DNA of 64,000 nt from Strongylocentrotus purpuratus (taxonomy: Eukaryota > Echinodermata > Echinoidea > Camarodonta > Strongylocentrotidae). The position numbers were made by a program, and so were the translations under genes. Shown piece by piece: positions 31,561-44,310 of the stretch; position 1 is the first letter of the stretch; the number at the start of each line of letters is the position of its first letter. The notes below the pieces were generated by a model. The model saw only the letters and a list, made by a program, of their open reading frames with translations. It did no database searches and was not told the origin of the DNA. The stretch covers positions 1 to 64,000 of the forward strand of contig NW_022145528.1 of assembly GCF_000002235.5 (NCBI RefSeq). The letters are read 5' to 3'.

Positions 31561-33197
31561 GAAAGGAACACTTTTTTTTTCCAAAAAAAAAATCTTTCCC
31601 CTCCCCCCCCCCTTTTTTCCAAGGGGGGGGGGGGCGGGAAAATTGCAACTGATATCCCCCTTGTTTTAATTACTTCTTTCTCAATTTTCCTTCCCTTTAT
31701 TTCCTCTTTAGTGACTGATCCCTCAGAAACTAGTGCTAATCCAGTCACAGAGAAATCATGATTTCAACTGATGCCTGTCAGTGCATTGTAAATTTGATTT
31801 TTCTTCACATTTCATTTGAAAATCTTTTCATATTTGATAAATATGGTGCATTGGCATATGGGCTATGGTTGGAGCGTTGGATGCGTTGAACAGCGTTGGT
31901 GTATTATGTGGATTTATCATATTCATATTCTGAATATTTTCAGCGAATTGAATAATATTGAAAAGGATGCAATTCATAGTTGTACCCGATAATTCTCACT
32001 TGTATTCTCCTTCTCTCTCTCTTCCTGTTTTGCATAAAGAAAATATGAAAATAATATTTTGCTTGAAAATTTTATTGGTATTAAACAGGGAGAAGGAAAG
32101 GGGAGGAAATTTATCAAAACAAACATTGAAGAATCCAATTCAGTGTTCTTTCGTGATGTATAAGAATGAAAGTACATTAAAAGGTGAAATAATAAATTGA
32201 AGTGCGATGATAAATCAATTCTTTGACGTTGATTGAATGAAAAATAATGAAACAATATGGTCTGAGGTTCATATTTCTTCGAATATTAGAAAGTTTCATC
32301 CACCATCGTGTTGTTGAACACTATTTGCGATTTAATTTTAATGCGGTGACTTGTCGTTTACGAGCAGAAGGTTATTTCAGGCTTCTATATTCTATAATAC
32401 TATCAACAGATATCTGGATAGAGACACCTCGTCACATCAAGCTACGAGAAAGTATATCATCATCTCACAGAATTCTACTCGAACACCGCATCGAAATTCT
32501 TTTCACCCTTTTTTTCTTCTTCCTCTATTTTGGTCTCTTTTAGCTCTCCTTTTTTCATTTTCCTTTCTTCTCTCTTTTTTTTTTAGCGGGGGCGGTGGGA
32601 GGCAAAGGCCTTTTGCCCCACCTCCATCCCGATCCGCAACTTGTTGGCGGGAAAATTGCAACTGATATCCCCCTTGTTTTAATTACTTCTTTCTCAATTT
32701 TCCTTCCCTTTATTTCCTCTTTAGTGACTGGCCCCTCAGAAACTAGTACTAAGCCAGTCACAGAGAATTCGTGATTTCATCTGATGCCTGTTAGTGCATT
32801 GTAAATTTGATTTTTCTTCAAATTTCATTTAAAAATCTTTTCACATTGATAAATAATTTATGGTGCATTGGCGTATGGGCTATGGTTGGAGCGTTGGATG
32901 CGTTGAACAGCGTTGGTGTATTATGTGGATTTATCATACTCATATTCTGAATATTTTCAGCGAATTGAATAATATTGAAAAGGATGCAATTCATAGTTGT
33001 ACTCGATAATTCTCATTTAACATATTCTCTCTCTCTCTCTTCCTGTTTTGCATAAAGAAAATATGAAAATAATATTTTGCCTTGATTAAGAAAAATTGAA
33101 ATTTTATCAGTATTAAACAGGGAGAAGGAAAGGGGAGGAAATTAATCAAAACAAACATTGAAGAATCCAATTCAGTGTTCTTTCGTGATGCATAAAA

Positions 33198-34325
33198 ATG
33201 AAACTTATCTCAACGATCGATGATGTTGCTAGAATACTTGACCGGGGTAACTCGGTACACATGGCCATCTTGGACTTTGCTAAAGCGTTCGACAAGGTTC
33301 CACATGAACGACTACTGGAAAAGCTTCACTACTACGGGATTAGACACCATACACATCGGTGGCTTAGGAATTTCTTGACATTCCGAACCCAGAGAGTGAC
33401 TTGTGAAGGTAGTATGTCATCAACAAGCAAAGTTCTATCCGGGGTGCCCCAGGGGACAGTGCTCGGGCCGTTACTGTTCCTGATGTATATCAATGACCTC
33501 CCAGACCTGCTGAAAAGCCAGACCAGACTATTCGCAGATGACTGTTTGGTATACAAGGAAGTAGAGAACGAGAGGCACACAGACTCCTTACAGGCGGATC
33601 TTACATCTCTGGAGTCGTGGCAAGATAGGTGGAACATGAAGTTCAACGCTTCCAAGTGTTCAGTGATGATCATCTCGAACAAGAAAAAACCTCGGACAAG
33701 GGATTATATCTTCTGTGGACAATACTTACAACAGACAAATTCTCATCCTTACCTGGGAGTAGAAATAGACAGTAAACTGACATGGGCGAACCATGTTGAC
33801 AACACAGCCATGAAAGCCAACCGCACGTTAGGATTCCTCAGGAGAAATCTATGGTTTTGCCCAGGGAATGTGAAAGCCCTCGCATACAAGACCCTAGTGA
33901 GACCAGTGTTAGAATACGCAAGCTGTGCCTGGGACCCATACAGGATAGGGCAGATTAATAAACTGGATGCAGTTCAAAGGAGGGCAGCACGCTTCGTAAC
34001 AGGGAACTACCAAAGGGACAGCAGTGTCACACAAATGCAGACCTGCCTTGAATGGGAATCACTCGAACGCAGGAGGGAAAAGAGTCGTTTGGTTATGCTG
34101 TACAAAATCTACAAGGGAAAGGTGGGCCTAAAGCAAGAGGACTACATACAAGTATCAACAGGGTCAAGGTTAAGAAGAAACCACCAACACTCAATAGAAA
34201 TCCCCTTTGCCAGAAAGGACGTATACAAATTAATACTCCTTTTTTTCCAAGAACTGGACGAGCATGGAATCGACCAGCAGTCCGTAATAGCTACATCAGT
34301 TGATAATTTCAGAAACACACTCTAG
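33198..34325 (+). pseudogene. LINE reverse transcriptase, C-terminal half
   Basis: 375 codons open to a TAG stop. The ATG belongs to the satellite unit, not to the element. Visible RT motifs: DFAKAFDKVPHE at about 26, SGVPQGTVLGPLLF at 81, FADD catalytic box at 112, then YLGVEIDSKLTW and the C-terminal RPVLEYASCAWDP and AARFVTGNYQR segments that follow the RT domain in jockey/CR1-superfamily elements. The endonuclease and the first RT motifs are missing, so it cannot be autonomous. The absence of frameshifts implies a recent insertion. Confidence 0.9.
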
Positions 34326-34401
34326 CATGCATTACCTGCCATACAAGTTAGCGACATGCGGAACACCGCCCTGCTGACTACAATTTCAGAAGGTTCAGAA
34401 G
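33204..34401 (+). mobile_element. 5'-truncated non-LTR retrotransposon inserted in the satellite
   Basis: The array unit is interrupted exactly here. GAAA at 33200-33203 and 34402-34405 is the target duplication. The left end is in the middle of the RT domain; the right end is the short tandem tail TTCAGAAGGTTCAGAAG. These features are typical of target-primed reverse transcription by CR1/jockey-type LINEs. Confidence 0.88.
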
Positions 34402-37400
34402 GAAAGTACATTAAAAGGTGAAATAATAAATTGAAGAGCGATGATAAATCAATTCTTTGAAACAATATGGTCTGAAGGTCATATATCTTCGAATATTAGA
34501 AAGTTTCATCCACCATCGTGTTGTTGAACACTATTTACAATTTCATTCTAATGCGGTGACTTGTCGGTTACGAGCAGAAGGTCATTTCAGGCTTCTATAT
34601 TCTATAATACTATCAACAGATATTTGGATAGAGACACCTCGTCACATCAAGCTACGAGAAAGTATATCATCATCTCACAGAATTCTACTCGAACACCGCA
34701 TCGAAATTCTTTTCACCCTTTTTTTCTTCTTCCTCTATTTTGGTCCCTTTTAGCTCTCCTTTTTTCATTTTTCCTTCCTTCTCTCTTTTTTTTTAGTGGG
34801 GGCGGTGGGGCAAAGGCCTTTTGCCCCACTTCCATCCCGATCCGCAACTTGTGGCGGGAAAATTGCAACTGATATCTCCCTTGTTTTAATTACTTCTTTC
34901 TCAATTTTCCTTTCCTTTATTTCCTCTTTAGTGACTGGCCCCTCAGAAACTAGTACTAAGCCAGTCACAGAGAATTCGTGATTTCATCTGATGCCTGTTA
35001 GTGCATTGTAAATTTGATTTTTCTTCAAATTTCATTTAAAAATCTGTTCACATTGATAAATAATTTATGGTGCATTGGCGTATGGGCTATGGTTGGAGCG
35101 TTGGATGCGTTGAACAGCGTTGGTGTATTATGTGGATTTATCATACTCATATTCTGAATATTTTCAGCGAATTGAATAATATTGAAAAGGATGCAATTCA
35201 TAGTTGTACTCGATAATTCTCACTTAACATATTCTCTCTCTCTCTTTCTTCCTGTTTTGCATAAAGAAAATATGAAAATAATATTTTGCCTTGATTAAGA
35301 AAAATTGAAATTTTATCAGTATTAAACAGGGAGAAGGAAAGGGGAGGAAATTAATCAAAACAAACATTGAAGAATCCAATTCAGTGTTCTTTCGTGATGC
35401 ATAAAAATGAAAGTACATTAAAAGGTGAAATAATAAATTGAAGAGCGATGATAAATCAATTCTTTGAAACAATATGGTCTGAAGGTCATATATCTTCGAA
35501 TATTAGAAAGTTTCATCCACCATCGTGTTGTTGAACACTATTTACAATTTCATTCTAATGCGGTGACTTGTCGGTTACGAGCAGAAGGTCATTTCAGGCT
35601 TCTATATTCTATAATACTATCAACAGATATTTGGATAGAGACACCTCGTCACATCAAGCTACGAGAAAGTATATCATCATCTCACAGAATTCTACTCGAA
35701 CACCGCATCGAAATTCTTTTCACCCTTTTTTTCTTCTTCCTCTATTTTGGTCCCTTTTAGCTCTCCTTTTTTCATTTTTCCTTCCTTCTCTCTTTTTTTT
35801 TAGTGGGGGCGGTGGGGCAAAGGCCTTTTGCCCCACTTCCATCCCGATCCGCAACTTGTGGCGGGAAAATTGCAACTGATATCTCCCTTGTTTTAATTAC
35901 TTCTTTCTCAATTTTCCTTTCCTTTATTTCCTCTTTAGTGACTGGCCCCTCAAAAACTAGTACTAAGCCAGTCACAGAGAATTCGTGATTTCATCTGATG
36001 CCTGTTAGTGCATTGTAAATTTGATTTTTCTTCAAATTTCATTTAAAAATCTTTTCACATTGATAAATAATTTATGGTGCATTGGCGTATGGGCTATGGT
36101 TGGAGCGTTGGATGCGTTGAACAGCGTTGGTGTATTATGTGGATTTATCATACTCATATTCTGAATATTTTCAGCGAATTGAATAATATTGAAAAGGATG
36201 CAATTCATAGTTGTACTCGATAATTCTCACTTAACATATTCTCTCTCTCTCTTTCTTCCTGTTTTGCATAAAGAAAATATGAAAATAATATTTTGCCTTG
36301 ATTAAGAAAAATTGAAATTTTATCAGTATTAAACAGGGAGAAGGAAAGGGGAGGAAATTAATCAAAACAAACATTGAAGAATCCAATTCAGTGTTCTTTC
36401 GTGATGCATAAAAATGAAAGTACATTAAAAGGTGAAATAATAAATTGAAGAGCGATGATAAATCAATTCTTTGAAACAATATGGTCTGAAGGTCATATCT
36501 TCGAATATTAGAAAGTTTCATCCACCATCGTGTTGTTGAACACTATTTACAATTTCATTCTAATGCGGTGACTTGTCGGTTACGAGCAGAAGGTCATTTC
36601 AGGCTTCTATATTCTATAATACTATCAACAGATATTTGGATAGAGACACCTCGTCACATCAAGCTACGAGAAAGTATATCATCATCTCACAGAATTCTAC
36701 TCGAACACCGCATCGAAATTCTTTTCACCCTTTTTTTCTTCTTCCTCTATTTTGGTCCCTTTTAGCTCTCCTTTTTTCATTTTTCCTTCCTTCTCTCTTT
36801 TTTTTTAGTGGGGGCGGTGGGGCAAAGGCCTTTTGCCCCACTTCCATCCCGATCCGCAACTTGTGGCGGGAAAATTGCAACTGATATCTCCCTTGTTTTA
36901 ATTACTTCTTTCTCAATTTTCCTTTCCTTTATTTCCTCTTTAGTGACTGGCCCCTCAAAAACTAGTACTAAGCCAGTCACAGAGAATTCGTGATTTCATC
37001 TGATGCCTGTTAGTGCATTGTAAATTTGATTTTTCTTCAAATTTCATTTAAAAATCTTTTCACATTGATAAATAATTTATGGTGCATTGGCGTATGGGCT
37101 ATGGTTGGAGCGTTGGATGCGTTGAACAGCGTTGGTGTATTATGTGGATTTATCATACTCATATTCTGAATATTTTCAGCGAATTGAATAATATTGAAAA
37201 GGATGCAATTCATAGTTGTACTCGATAATTCTCACTTAACATATTCTCTCTCTCTCTTTCTTCCTGTTTTGCATAAAGAAAATATGAAAATAATATTTTG
37301 CCTTGATTAAGAAAAATTGAAATTTTATCAGTATTAAACAGGGAGAAGGAAAGGGGAGGAAATTAATCAAAACAAACATTGAAGAATCCAATTCAGTGTT

Positions 37401-38943
37401 CTTTCGTGATGCATAAAAATGAAAGTACATTAAAAGGTGAAATAATAAATTGAAGAGCGATGATAAATCAATTCTTTGAAACAATATGGTCTGAAGGTCA
37501 TATATCTTCGAATATTAGAAAGTTTCATCCACCATCGTGTTGTTGAACACTATTTACAATTTCATTCTAATGCGGTGACTTGTCGGTTACGAGCAGAAGG
37601 TCATTTCAGGCTTCTATATTCTATAATACTATCAACAGATATTTGGATAGAGACACCTCGTCACATCAAGCTACGAGAAAGTATATCATCATCTCACAGA
37701 ATTCTACTCGAACACCGCATCGAAATTCTTTTCACCCTTTTTTTCTTCTTCCTCTATTTTGGTCCCTTTTAGCTCTCCTTTTTTCATTTTTCCTTCCTTC
37801 TCTCTTTTTTTTTAGTGGGGGCGGTGGGGCAAAGGCCTTTTGCCCCACTTCCATCCCGATCCGCAACTTGTGGCGGGAAAATTGCAACTGATATCTCCCT
37901 TGTTTTAATTACTTCTTTCTCAATTTTCCTTTCCTTTATTTCCTCTTTAGTGACTGGCCCCTCAAAAACTAGTACTAAGCCAGTCACAGAGAATTCGTGA
38001 TTTCATCTGATGCCTGTTAGTGCATTGTAAATTTGATTTTTCTTCAAATTTCATTTAAAAATCTTTTCATATTGATAAATAATTTATGGTGCATTGGCGT
38101 ATGGGCTATGGTTGGAGCGTTGGATGCGTTGAACAGCGTTGGTGTATTATGTGGATTTATCATATTCATATTCTAAATATTTTCAGCGAATTGAATAATA
38201 TTGAAAAGGATGCAATTCATAGTTGTACCCGATAATTCTCACTTGTATTCTCCTTCTCTCTCTCTTCCTGTTTTGCATAAAGAAAATATGAAAATAATAT
38301 TTTGCTTGAAAATTGTATCGGTATTAAACAGGGAGAAGGAAAGGGGAGGAAATTAATCAAAACAAACATTGAAGAATCCAATTCAGTGTTCTTTCGTGAT
38401 GCATAAGAATGAAAGTACATTAAAAGGTGAAATAATAAATTGAAGAGCAATGATAAATCAATTCTTTGAAACAATATGGTCTGAAGGTCATATATCTTCG
38501 AATATTAGAAAGTTTCATCCACCATCGTGTTGTTGAACACTATTTACAATTTCATTCTAATGCGGTGACTTGTCGGTTACGAGCAGAAGGTCATTTCAGG
38601 CTTCTTTATTCTATAATACTATCAACAGATATTTGGATAGAGACACCTCGTCACATCAAGCTACGAGAAAGTATATCATCATCTCACAGAATTCTACTCG
38701 AACACTGCATCGAAATTCTTTTCACCCTTTTTTTCTTATTCCTCTTTATTGGTCCCTTTTAGCTGTCCTTTTTTCCGTTTCCTTCCTTCTCTCTCTCTTT
38801 TTTTAGCGAGGGCGGGGGGAGGCAACAGCCTGGGAAGCAAGGCCCTTTCGCACCCCCCCCCCCGATCTCCTTCTTTCCCCTTTTCTTTTCTTCTTCCTCT
38901 TCTTTCTTTCCCTTTCTCTCCTCTTTCCCTTTCCCTTATTTTT

Positions 38944-38988
<45 letters not shown>

Positions 38989-39029
38989 GCGGAAAGGGGG
39001 GGGGGGGGCAAGCCCGCTCACCCCCGCTG

Positions 39030-39330
39030 GATCCGCATCTACATTATATCTACTAACGTTAGACCCTAATAATGGATCTAGAAGATTGATTGACCTGGTC
39101 TCAGTGACGGGAAAACTTTTTTTTCTCAATTACTTGGTCTATAACCATGAAAACCGTCTAATCAGGTCCCTGGTCTAATTTTACTTTAGATTTTCAAACA
39201 GTAACAGTTACGACCTAAATTAGGCCTAAGGCCAAGGGCTGTACTCTACATTTTAATAACAAATTTAACGTTAACGTTAGACTTAACTTAAACTGTTGTT
39301 TCTCTGTGATACAAGTGGGATGGGAACACT
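39030..39330 (+). repeat. Third copy of the 260-bp repeat
   Basis: Matches 31300-31560 and the complement of 21540-21800, after a CGCTGGATCCGCATCTAC terminus and (CT)n plus G-run block. A 13-base GGTCCCTGGTCTA insertion distinguishes it. Confidence 0.8.
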
Positions 39331-39519
39331 TTTTTTCAAGAGCAAAAAAAATCTTTCCCCCTTTTTTTCCCCCCTTTTTTTTCCCCCTTTCTTTTTTACC
39401 CATGGATCTGCCACTGATCACGGGGATAAAAGTATACAGCTATGTAACAAGTAAATTTCTAAGAGGGAAAATGCCATGAGAAGGCTCACGGGGCTCTTTT
39501 TTTTTGGGGGGGGGGAAGA

Positions 39520-40705
39520 GCCCCCGTGGACAAAAAACTTAAACTCACTGATAGACCAGTTTAATGAACACATGAAGAATGTATCTCTGTGGTTAAAGGT
39601 AAATAAACTATCGCTTAATTTAGACGAAACCAAATGCATTCTTTTTAGAACAGCTCAGTGCAACAAAGAGAATTAACAAATCAAGTTCCACCATTATATA
39701 TTGATCAAACAATTATTGAAAAAGTCTCAAATATTCAATTTTTAGGTATTCTCATAGATGAAACACTGTCATGGAAATCCCATATTGCCGTGATCTCTAC
39801 AAAGATTAGTAAAACTACAGGATTATTGTCAAAGCTGAAGTATTATTTACCAGGAAATGTATTGTTTATGGTTTATAATTCATTCATCCTCTCTTATTTG
39901 TCATATGGTAACATCGTGTGGGCAAATTTAAGTCCTTCTAAGTTGAAACCCTTATTTTTACTTCAGAAGCCTTGTCTACGATATTGTACAAACTCTCATT
40001 ATTTGGCCAATTCTAAACCTTTATTTAGACAGTTAAATACCCTCAATATTTATAGCCTAAATAAATATCAAAATGCTGTGTTTGTATTCAAATGTATTAA
40101 AGGTAATGCACCATCATCTCTTGCCATTATGTTGCAAACTATAAAATTCATTAATATAATACTCGAAATAGTCTAAAGTTACACATTTGGAATATTGATA
40201 AACAGTACATGCAACAATCGGTAAGATACACAGGGCCTACAGTATGGAATTCTCTTCCATCCTCTGTCACACAATATGTTTACTTAAACTCATTCAAGAA
40301 AAATCTTAAAATATATCCCTTTAATTTGTTTTAGTTTAATACCTATTTCAAAATAAAATATAATTTTGTAAATTACCATAAGAGATAAAGAAGGGGGAGG
40401 TGGAGGTGGTGGGGGAGGTGGTGGGGAGGAAGGGAGGGGTAGAAAAATCCATGCGCAAAACTCATTATTATGTTATTATATCTGTGTAATCGTTTGTTCA
40501 TTTGAACGCCTGAATCAACAAGCTAACATATAAGCTTCCTACAGGGGTTCCCTTTTCCTTCTACTCATTTTCACAGTTTGTTTAAATTAATTTAACATAA
40601 TGCTCATGATTTGTATATTTTAAACTGTCTGTACTTTATCACATGTATATATTTGTTCGCTTTTTAACGGAAATAAAGTCTTTTGAATTAAATTGAATAG
40701 AATTG
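39520..40705 (+). pseudogene. LINE reverse-transcriptase fragment, frameshifted
   Basis: Frame 1 has WLKVNKLSLNLDETKCILFR (39590-39650). After a frameshift near 39665 comes IQFLGILIDETLSWKSHI, LSYLSYGNIVWAN and LNTLNIYSLNKYQNAVFVFK. After another shift near 40150 comes GPTVWNSLPSSV and SFKKNLK ending at 40334. This is the C-terminal part of a CR1/L2-type LINE. The 3' end is at about 40700 with a TTGAATTAAATTGAAT tail. Confidence 0.88.
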
Positions 40706-41159
40706 TAAACAGGTAACATTAGGTTCTTGATTATGTGCATGACAATCAAACCTTTCTGATTATCATAATTATTAAAACTCCATATGGAATTGAATCGTAA
40801 ACAGGTAACCTTAGTTTCTTGATTATGTGCATAACGATAACAACTTCATGATTATAATAATACTAAAAACACCTTTGTTTTACAATTTTTTTAGGTGCTC
40901 TTCAAAAAAAAGATTTGAGATAAATGAGGTAAAAGTAATTATAGTATAATTGTACAGGTTTTTATAGTATGATTGTACAGGTTAATGCACAGAGAAATTC
41001 AAGTCCATTGAATTGAAAGAGTGAATAAGCAGGCTTTGTAAGAAAGGTAATGAGATTATTATAGAAAGCATATCATCTAGGTACTCTGAAATGCAAAGAC
41101 TCTCCGGAGTCATACATTTTCCACGATAGAAAAATAAAACAGGCATAACGTATAAGGGG
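40706..41159. other. AT-rich, small direct duplications
   Basis: AACAGGTAACATTAGGTTCTTGATTATGTGCAT-like sequence occurs twice (40707 and 40800), beginning right after the LINE tail. TTATAGTATAATTGTACAGG occurs twice at 40935-40980. No gene. Confidence 0.5.
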
Positions 41160-41495
41160 TAGTTGGGCCTACCTGATTTCGATCCGGTGTTCGAGTAGAA
41201 TTCGGTGAGATGATGATACACTTTCTCGTAGCTTGATGTGACGAAGTGTCTCTATCCTGCTTTCTGTTGAAGTACTGTCTAGATAGCTTCAAATTTATAG
41301 AATATCGAAGGCTGCCAATCTGCCATGATCATCTGCTCGTAAAAGACAAGTCACCGCATTTTTATAAAATTGAACCTTGGAACAAATTGTTCGATTTTTT
41401 TTTATTCAAACTTTTAATCATTGTCATAGTCACCACATTCATTTAAAATTGAACGAATCAATCAACGTAAAAGAGTTGATTTATCATCGCGTACA
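41160..41495 (-). repeat. Diverged inverted copy of part of the 1-kb satellite unit
   Basis: On the minus strand it matches the unit through GATGATAAATCAA, AATGCGGTGACTTGTC, CACATCAAGCTACGAGAAAG and AATTCTACTCGAACACCG. Homology stops at ATCGAAATCAG, followed by GTAGGC, a possible splice donor. Substitutions are fewer in this block than expected for an old copy. Confidence 0.75.
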
Positions 41496-41509
41496 CACTT
41501 ACACGTACA

Positions 41510-43075
41510 CAGAGGCGGCCGTCTGGGAGGGCAGGGGGGCACAGTGCCCCGCCCCCCACTTTTTCAGATACCAAGGAAGTGCCCCTTTTTACATAGGAAA
41601 AGTGCCTCTTTTATTTTGTAAGAAGTGCCCCTTTTACATAGGAAAAGTGCCCCTTTTACATAGGAAAAGTGCCCCTTTTACTTTGACAAGTGCCCCTATT
41701 ACTTAGTAAACGTGCCCCTTCCCCCTTTTCACCTCTGACGAGTGCCCTTTTTATTTTTGACACGTGCCCCTTTTCCTTCCACATGTTCCCATTTTCCTTT
41801 GCAATAAGTTTCCATTTTCCATTCTCATAAATCTTGAAATTATCTTGAATAAGTGCCATTTTTAATCTCTAGTAAGTGCCTCTTTTCGGGTCCGAGAAGT
41901 GCCCCTTTTCACTTTTGATAAGTGCCCTATTAAAAACTGAGAGGTGCTCCTTTTACTTTGACAACAGCCCCTTTTTTCCTTTGTAAGAAGTGCCCCTTTT
42001 CCTTATGATAAGTGCCCCCATTAAAAAGAGAGATCTCCTTCCCCTTCTCATAACTACCCCTTTCCCTTTCTAATAAGTGCCCCTTTTCATTATGATAAGT
42101 GCCCCCATTAAAAAGAAAGAGCTCCCTCCCCTTCTCATAACTGCCCCTTTTAAAAATCTGAACGGTGCCCCCTTCTCAGCAAATGCACATTTTCCTTTAT
42201 TATAAGTGCCCCTTTTACATTTTCATAAGTGCCCCTTTTCATATCTGGTCAGTGTCCCTTTTCACCTCTGATAATTCCCCTTTTAATAATGATACGTCCC
42301 CCTTTTCCTTACTAATAAGGGACCTTTCCCCTTTTCACCTCTTATAAATGCCCCTATCAAAATCTGATGGGTGCCCCTTTTCCGTCAACAAATGACTATT
42401 TCCCATTTTCGTAAACGCCTCTTTTTCATCACTGGTGAGTGCCTATTTTCAGGTGAAAAAATGCCTCATTTTCACTTCTTATAATTATCCTTTGTACTTT
42501 GACACGTGCTCCTTTTCTTTTCTAATAAGTGTCTTATCCCTTTCGATAATTGCCCCCTTTTCATGTAATCATTAAACGTACCCCTTATTTAAAGCGACTA
42601 AGAGCAATTTCCCCCAAAGTTCGCTTGCTGCGCTCGCTCGTATTTAAAGATGATAGTTATGTTACTTATCAAAGGTCTTTTCAGTCTTCCATTATGAGAA
42701 TGTGCTTATAACCCCATCACGATTGGCTTTTTTCCTCTTTATAAGATGTAATTTTTCGCACTGCGACCTCACAGATCTTTAAAAAATTTCTCGCTCGTTT
42801 CGCTCGCTCGTAAATGCATATTCAGACATCACACCCAACTGTACAGTATGATGTTTAAGCGATATCTTGTATGATGCATGAAGAGAAACAAATAATGAAA
42901 TCATCCCTAATAATGTAATCACAATGTAGGGGTATATACCAATGTCTAAAAAATGGTATATTTTCGCTCTGAGAATTCCCAGTGTAGGTGCCCTTTTTTC
43001 CAGAAAGTGCCCTTTTTTGTTGGTGCCCCCCCCCCCCACTTTGAAAGTCGCTCGACCGCCCCTGCACGTACACCC
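41510..43075. repeat. Degenerate GTGCCCCTTTT tandem repeat inside a probable transposon
   Basis: From 41550 to about 42600 the phrase AAGTGCCCCTTTT recurs roughly every 20-30 bases with variable spacers (about 40 recognisable copies). It is preceded by GGCGGCCGTCTGGGAGGGCA and closes at 42985-43075 with GTGCCCTTTTTT, a C-run and CGACCGCCCCTGCACG, so an element with G/C-rich ends is likely. 42600-42980 is AT-rich with TTCGCTCGCTCG motifs. Confidence 0.75.
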
Positions 43076-43186
43076 GATCGATCTCTACACAATATTGACC
43101 CGAGCAGATCGACCTGTTCGAACATGGATCCAAGGAGACTCGTGAATGAGTGGTTGCACAAAATATTATTGTCAGCTGGTCGTACA

Positions 43187-43548
43187 GCAGTGGCGGATCC
43201 AGGGGGCACAGGGGGCACGTGCACCCCCCCCCCTCCCCAGCCCAAAAAATATGTTAAAATCAGCCCTAAATTCGCCCAATATGTACTGAAAAACAGTCAA
43301 ATTTAAAATTTTCGTGATCCCCCCCCCCCCCCCCGCTTATTCAGCGGCTGGCTGAGTCGTTGCGATTTTTTGGGGACTAATGAAATTTAAAAAAATAGTG
43401 TCCTCTTACCCCCCCCCCCCCTCCCTACCCTGCTTATTCAGCGGCTGGCTGAGTCGTTGCGTTTTTAGGGGGACTAAAAATGTGTTCTCTTTCCCACACG
43501 GTGCACCCCGTGTGCCCCCCGGCAAGAGATTCCTGGATCCGCCCCTGT
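43187..43548. mobile_element. hAT-like element with C-runs
   Basis: CAGTGGCGGATCCAGGGGG at the left and CCTGGATCCGCCCCTG at the right are inverted ends. TACAG is found on both flanks. The interior has three C-runs and two copies of TTATTCAGCGGCTGGCTGAG, a phrase also in 51464-51912. Confidence 0.72.
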
Positions 43549-43625
43549 ACAGTACTCATTTTTGAACAGCGTTCAGTTCATCTCAGACACTCAAGAGATG
43601 TAAATCGAACAGTGACAGTTGTGGG

Positions 43626-44310
43626 CAGTGGCGGATCCAGGGAGGGGGGCGAGGGCCTGCCCCTAGCAACAAAAACAAAAAATGTGTGCTAAAGAAAGCA
43701 ACAAAAAAGTCTTTCCCCCTCCCCCTAAAAGCCACTAAATGAAATCTGACGACGTCATTTTCCAATATCCGCCCCCCCCCAAGTCTCATCTAACCGTGAT
43801 TAAATGCCTTAAAACCCCTAAGCTTCCGGGACTCTGCCCCCTGGATTTCACCTCGTGCCCAAAGTCAGGCACCTGGATGCTCATCTGACGGTAATTTAAT
43901 GCTTTAAACCCCTGTGTGACGCCAAATGGTGGCCTGCCAGTGTCACAAATAAGGTATCAAAATATGTTGATCTGACCGCAATTAAATGCCTAAAACCCCT
44001 GAGCCTTTAGGGGCTCCGTCCCCTAAAGGTAATTTATGGCCCCAAACCCCTGAGCTTCCCGGGGCTCTGCCCCCTTGACCCCAGTGGCGGATCCAGGGGG
44101 AGGCCGAAACGGCCGCGGCCCCCCCCCCCCCTATTGGCGGCGCAAAAAAAAAAAAAAAAAAAGAGGAAGAAAAGAAGAGAAAAAAAGAAAGGAGAAGAGG
44201 AGAAGAAAAGAAGGAGAAGAGAAAAGAAAGGAAAAGGGAAAAGAAAAGGGAAGAGAAGAGAAAAGAGAAAAGAGAAAAGAAAAGATAAAGAAGAAAGCCC
44301 AACTCTCCCC
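43626..44310. repeat. Cluster of hAT-like termini and the CTTCCGGGGGCTCTG repeat
   Basis: Termini GTGGCGGATCCAGGG at 43627 and CAGTGGCGGATCCAGGGGG at 44083; between them three units of the CATCTGACCG/CCCCTGAGC repeat. 44140-44290 is purine-rich (AGAAAAGAAAGG). Partners of these termini could not be fixed. Confidence 0.6.

Larger units (their letters stand above)
30240..38800 (+). repeat. Tandem array of about 1-kb units (seven copies)
   Basis: Equivalent points, at the phrase AAACAATATGGTCTGA, lie near 30575, 32247, 34457, 35464, 36471, 37476 and 38466. Spacing is 1005-1012 bp for most units once the LINE in unit 2 is removed, 990 bp for the last step, and 1672 bp for the first because of an extra hAT-like block. 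Each unit holds a CT microsatellite, a GGCAAAGGCC palindrome, and the phrases GTGACTGGCCCCTCA and TTGGAGCGTTGGATGCG. Units from 34457 to 37476 are almost identical. The conserved 98- and 103-codon frames show no protein-like selection and are probably chance. Confidence 0.92.

Noticed and set aside
30575-38806. Conserved 98- and 103-codon frames in every 1-kb unit
   Set aside because: Conservation equals that of the whole unit and extends to non-coding parts; two overlapping frames are kept equally. One fragment is discussed as a possible exon because of the inverted copy at 41160.
43187-43548. 8-bp target duplication around this hAT-like element
   Set aside because: Only TACAG matches on the two flanks; an 8-bp match could not be read, so the insertion event is less certain than at 51464.
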